The notes under the pieces were generated by a model. That model ran no database searches and was not told the origin of the DNA. It was given only the letters and a program-made list of their open reading frames with translations. DNA of 64,000 bases from Trissonchulus latispiculum (Eukaryota; Nematoda; Enoplea; Enoplida; Ironidae). Shown in pieces: positions 60,512-64,000 of the stretch. A program made the translations under genes and the position numbers. The DNA lies in NCBI GenBank assembly GCA_030248195.1, contig JASAND010030708.1, forward strand, positions 1 to 64,000. Direction: 5' to 3'. Positions within the stretch are counted from its first letter, which is position 1. Every line of letters begins with the position of its first letter.

Positions 60512-60775
60512 TCTGCTCAGGCTCCTTCTAGGTCCGATGCAGACTAATTACGCTCGTAGGAGGTGAGACATCGACTGGCCTAAGCCACAGGTCTAGTCAT
60601 CACAGTCCTTGCCATTCCCGGGTTCTTGGCACTGCGAGGCACAGATGCAGGCTGTCTGAGAACAGCCCCAGGCCGTCATGGCTGGCATCCATCGGAATGA
60701 TAATGACCTTATCAAAGCCGGATAGCCAAAATCGGTGCCTGAGTTTAGGATCCTTTTCAAAGCATCAAATGCCTG

Positions 60776-61548
60776 CTAACGAGCGGTGGACCAGCGAAAG
60801 GCGACGTCTTTCTTCAGGAGTTCCGTGAGGGGGGCAGCACTGTTTACATAATTCGGGACAAATCGCCGATAGTAGCCACTCATTCCCAGAAACGATTTTA
60901 CGCCTTTCATATCAACAGGAGCGGGCAGTTTCGCCACAGCTGCCACTTTGTCGGGATCGACAGCAATCCCCTCCTGTGATATGATGTGCCCTAAAAGAGG
61001 GACTTTCTGCTGAAGAAAGAGCTTTTCTTCAGTTTGATCCGCAACCCATTGTCGCGGAGCTTCTGGAAGACTATCCGAAGCATGTCTAGGTGCGAAGACA
61101 GAGCCGGCGACAGGATCAGAGCATCGTCGATATAGACGGGCAAACCAATAAGGACTTTCTCCATGAGTCGCTGAAACGTGGCTGGAGCGTTGCAAATCCC
61201 AAACAACATCACCTTCATATGGAAAAGATGAGAGGCAGAGCCTTCAATAGTCAATAACCAGCCGCGTGGTTCCATCCCTCTTGCCGACGAGGATGCAAGG
61301 TGAATACCACGGGCCAGCAGTGGGTTTGCAGACGCCTTCCTCCAGCATCGCTTAGATGCACTTCTCGACCTCAGCCTTCGGATGAGGATTCGTACGATAA
61401 GGTCGACTTTGGATAGGACGCTCTTTTCCCGTACCAATGATATGGAGTTCAGCGTCTGTCCGGCCTGGATTCCCAGGACGGCAATAATATCGTAGAATTC
61501 GAGAAGCAGATCCTTGAGTTGTTGTTTCAGCTCGTCTGAGCGGTCCAT
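60776..61548 (-). pseudogene. Gypsy reverse transcriptase, frameshifted
   Basis: Two overlapping frames. 60991-61548 has CNAPATFQRLM and the catalytic VYIDDA box (YIDD at 61123-61134). 60776-61195 continues with LLGHIISQEGI, FLGMSGYYRRFVPNY and LLKKD, the thumb/connection region. The switch between frames around 61000-61030 marks a small indel. The first palm Asp region upstream is degraded. Confidence 0.88.
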
Positions 61549-62243
61549 TTTGGCAAAATCGACATTAGCTTCAATATCCCGTATCTGTTCTTCCGGAGAT
61601 TGGCCGGTGCCTGGCGTAAAAAGGTCGGCCTTCGAATGTTCTCCATAGAAGTGCTCTTCCAGATCAGTTCCGTGATCAATGTTGTCTGTGCCGTATAGGC
61701 TGGGGATCAGTTATTCTGGTGGATTATTCTGATCCTTCTGGCGAAGTTCCGCGGACTCGGACTGAGCAGGACGTTTGCGCATCTCATGAGGTTGGACAGT
61801 CTGGACATTCGAGTTGCGCAAGCTAGGACTAGGTCTACCAGCTTCTCGGGATCCATGACGGTCACCGGGCGTCTGCATTCGCCGGGTGGTCCAACCGACA
61901 GCGGAGATGCTGGTAAAACGAGGGCAATGGGGCTCCACCCTCGATCACGCATGCCACTTGAGAGCTCATCCACCTGAGCTACGGGGATTGTTTGGCCCAC
62001 ATTGGCGCCTGGGCAAATCGATAATTCGGTCGCCCCCATTGTATACCCGAATATACATTACCTTAGGAGATACCTCGAGGACTCCAGGCTGGGAATACGC
62101 ACCGCTATTTCAATCACATCCGTGTCAGGTTCATAGTGGACGAGAATGGACGTATCCATATAGGAGCCGTTTTTCAGTACGGCAAAACTGGGACAAAGCG
62201 CTCCTGTGCCGGCAGAAAACGCGTTCTTCCCGGACACATAAGG

Positions 62244-62780
62244 TTACCGCAGAGTCACTTCAATGCCATAAGCCGTCGCAATGGCTTGCAGTTCAGTCCT
62301 ATTGAACAACAACACACGGTCACCGGTTGCTGCCGATGTCTCAATAACCCTCATGGGGTGTGAACCGTGAAGTCCAGTGCGGATAGGAAGTCGGACCATC
62401 GGAGGACCTCCAGTTGAAGGATAGAAACCACACAGAAGATGAGAGTTGCTTGAGGATTTTTCATACGCAGAACAAAATGGCACTGACTGAAGATTGTCAA
62501 CTGGATGCCTGTAGGCTGCAGAAGTGAATGACAACGAGGAAACGCCAAATTGGGTCTTCACGTAGGCCTTGATCTTTTCGTAGAATAATTTGGAAGCAAG
62601 GGCTACACTCGCACCGGTGTCCATCAGCGCTAAGGCTGCCACCGATCCGACATGGATGACTACGCACGGAGCAAAAAAACGAAGGCGAATTTCGTCGATA
62701 TTTTTACGTAGAAGACGCTTTCGCCGTCGACGAATTGCTGAACGGCATGGGTATACCGTCCGACAAGGCCAGCAACTCAT
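62244..62780 (-). pseudogene. Gypsy aspartic protease region
   Basis: Frame of 178 codons with ALMDTGASVALAS, the retroviral-type protease active site (Asp-Thr-Gly at 62613-62621). The usual second motif near the C-terminus is not clear. This single domain is still open, but it is not continuous with reverse transcriptase. Confidence 0.75.
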
Positions 62781-63889
62781 CGCTTATCAAGGTTGCTTCT
62801 ATGTACGTATCTCCGAAGTCGATTAACCAGTGTCCGAAACTTATAAGAGTTGATTGACTCCGGTTCGAAGAGTCACGTTCGGCGCCACTAAAGTCGCCCA
62901 AAACAGCCAAGTCGGCCGCCGTCAAATCCTTAGGATGATGAAAGTAATATTCCGGGATTTCTTCACATTCCTCCATGCGTTGGGCCAAATTATCCCATGC
63001 CAATAACATATCGGCATCTAGGACAGAACGATCCAGAGGAAGGGGCTTTGGGCAGGAAAACAGGGTTCTTTGGGTCTGGTGACAGTGAGGTCACCTTCAC
63101 CTCCGGACGTTGCCACTGCCATCACTGGATCAACGAAGAGTCAATTTTGGAAACTGATTTTTGGTCAGCCTCCAGATTCTTCGCTTTTAATTTGGCCGCT
63201 TAGGCTCGAGTTCGTGAAGCAGACGATGGAGGGTCCCCGGGGCTCGTATCACGAGTCCAACCCTTCTTCGTTGGTTCAAGAATAGTCGAGTCCACAGGAA
63301 GATCTTCTCGAGTGGCTTGTTGAAGAATTAAGATGCCACGTAAAGAAGAAATCTGGATTACAACAAATAACGACAGACCGGCGTTTTCGACTGTTTGGAC
63401 GCTTAGTCCGGCTGATGTTCAGACACAGGCGGTGCAACGCACCCAGGAAAATCATTGCCCTTAATTTTCCTCGTTTCTCGTATTGCCATAAGGGGGAGAT
63501 CCACATTTCCAGTTGGATCGATGGGATCCACCCCTGCCACATAGGCTCGATGTTGACATTCAAGTAGAGGATAACCGCTCACGAGGGTCCTGCCGCTAGG
63601 GCTATCCTCTGGTTGCGATGAAAAATCAAAGGTGCCTGAAAGGGGTCATGACCTGACAACATACACACTTGCCCCTTACGTTGAGCAGTCCGTCCACCTT
63701 TACGTGAAGGCGACTCCTGTGGGTACGGGCAGGTGGGAGACAGAAGATCCACAGTGGGACCCCCATTGAGTCAGACCAACGGGAAAAATGGAGGACGGAG
63801 CGAAGATTGATTAGATTCCGCGTCCCAGTTACTGGTTTCCCTAGTCCGAATTTGGGCTTGCCCGGATCCTCCCTTGCCACCTTGCCCAC
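62704..63889 (-). pseudogene. Probable gypsy gag remnants
   Basis: Minus-strand frames at 62704-63009, 63276-63563 and 63626-63889 lie upstream of the protease, where gag belongs. I see no Cys-His knuckle and no certain capsid motif, so this is assigned by position only. Confidence 0.4.
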
Positions 63890-64000
63890 CAGGTCGGGAG
63901 CTTTTCAGCCGTTAAACTTCTTAATACCGCCACCACCGCGGCTAGAGGGATCACGTCCACCCGATTTGGCGGACGGAGAATTTCGGGTTCTCCGTAGAGG

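Larger units (their letters stand above)
59171..64000 (-). mobile_element. Decayed Ty3/gypsy LTR retrotransposon, right end outside window
   Basis: Protease, reverse transcriptase, RNase H and integrase remnants follow one another on the minus strand, the order of Ty3/gypsy elements. Reading frames break repeatedly by stops and shifts, so the copy cannot make a complete polyprotein. The gag part and 5' LTR lie towards and beyond 64000. Sub-parts are listed separately. Confidence 0.88.

Overview
The window looks like nuclear DNA from an invertebrate animal. Genes are split by GT-AG introns of roughly 70 bp to several kb, intergenic DNA is AT-rich, and DNA transposon remnants are dense. The best-recognised gene is the metazoan-type DIP2. 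The phylum cannot be fixed from the sequence alone. No bacterial-style operon, CRISPR array or rRNA is visible.

Layout. 1-590: tandem repeats running in from the left edge. 795-2228: a foldback element with two ~410 bp inverted arms. 4791-34595 (+): the 3' part of a DIP2 gene, 31 exons found by reading conserved peptides across splice sites, about 1,303 residues, frame closed at every junction; the N-terminal DMAP1-binding part must lie left of the window. 34596-44601: intergenic, filled with inverted-repeat elements. 44602-47303 (+): a complete three-exon gene for a membrane-anchored FkbM/METTL24-like methyltransferase of 319 aa. 47637-about 51877 (+): a multi-exon gene for a lysine-rich protein I do not recognise. 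About 52.2-56.9 kb: LTR-like and MITE-like remnants. About 59.1-64.0 kb (-): a decayed Ty3/gypsy retrotransposon, protease to integrase, running off the right edge.

The main discovery is the transposon landscape inside the introns. One DIP2 intron is 7.6 kb because of a 7,314 bp insertion with ~25 bp terminal inverted repeats flanked by TTAA. That insertion carries a 15-unit, 149 bp satellite array and a nested foldback element. Others with defined ends are two hAT-type MITEs with perfect 8 bp target duplications (45081-45536 and 36585-36691), a Harbinger-like MITE with many copies of a near-palindromic 10-mer (15368-16022), a second TTAA element (39601-40607) and a family rich in ATTAAA motifs. 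Two foldback elements 26 kb apart share the same 19 bp terminus, suggesting one family with unrelated interiors.

The three host genes lie on the same strand. I see no evidence that they act in one pathway.
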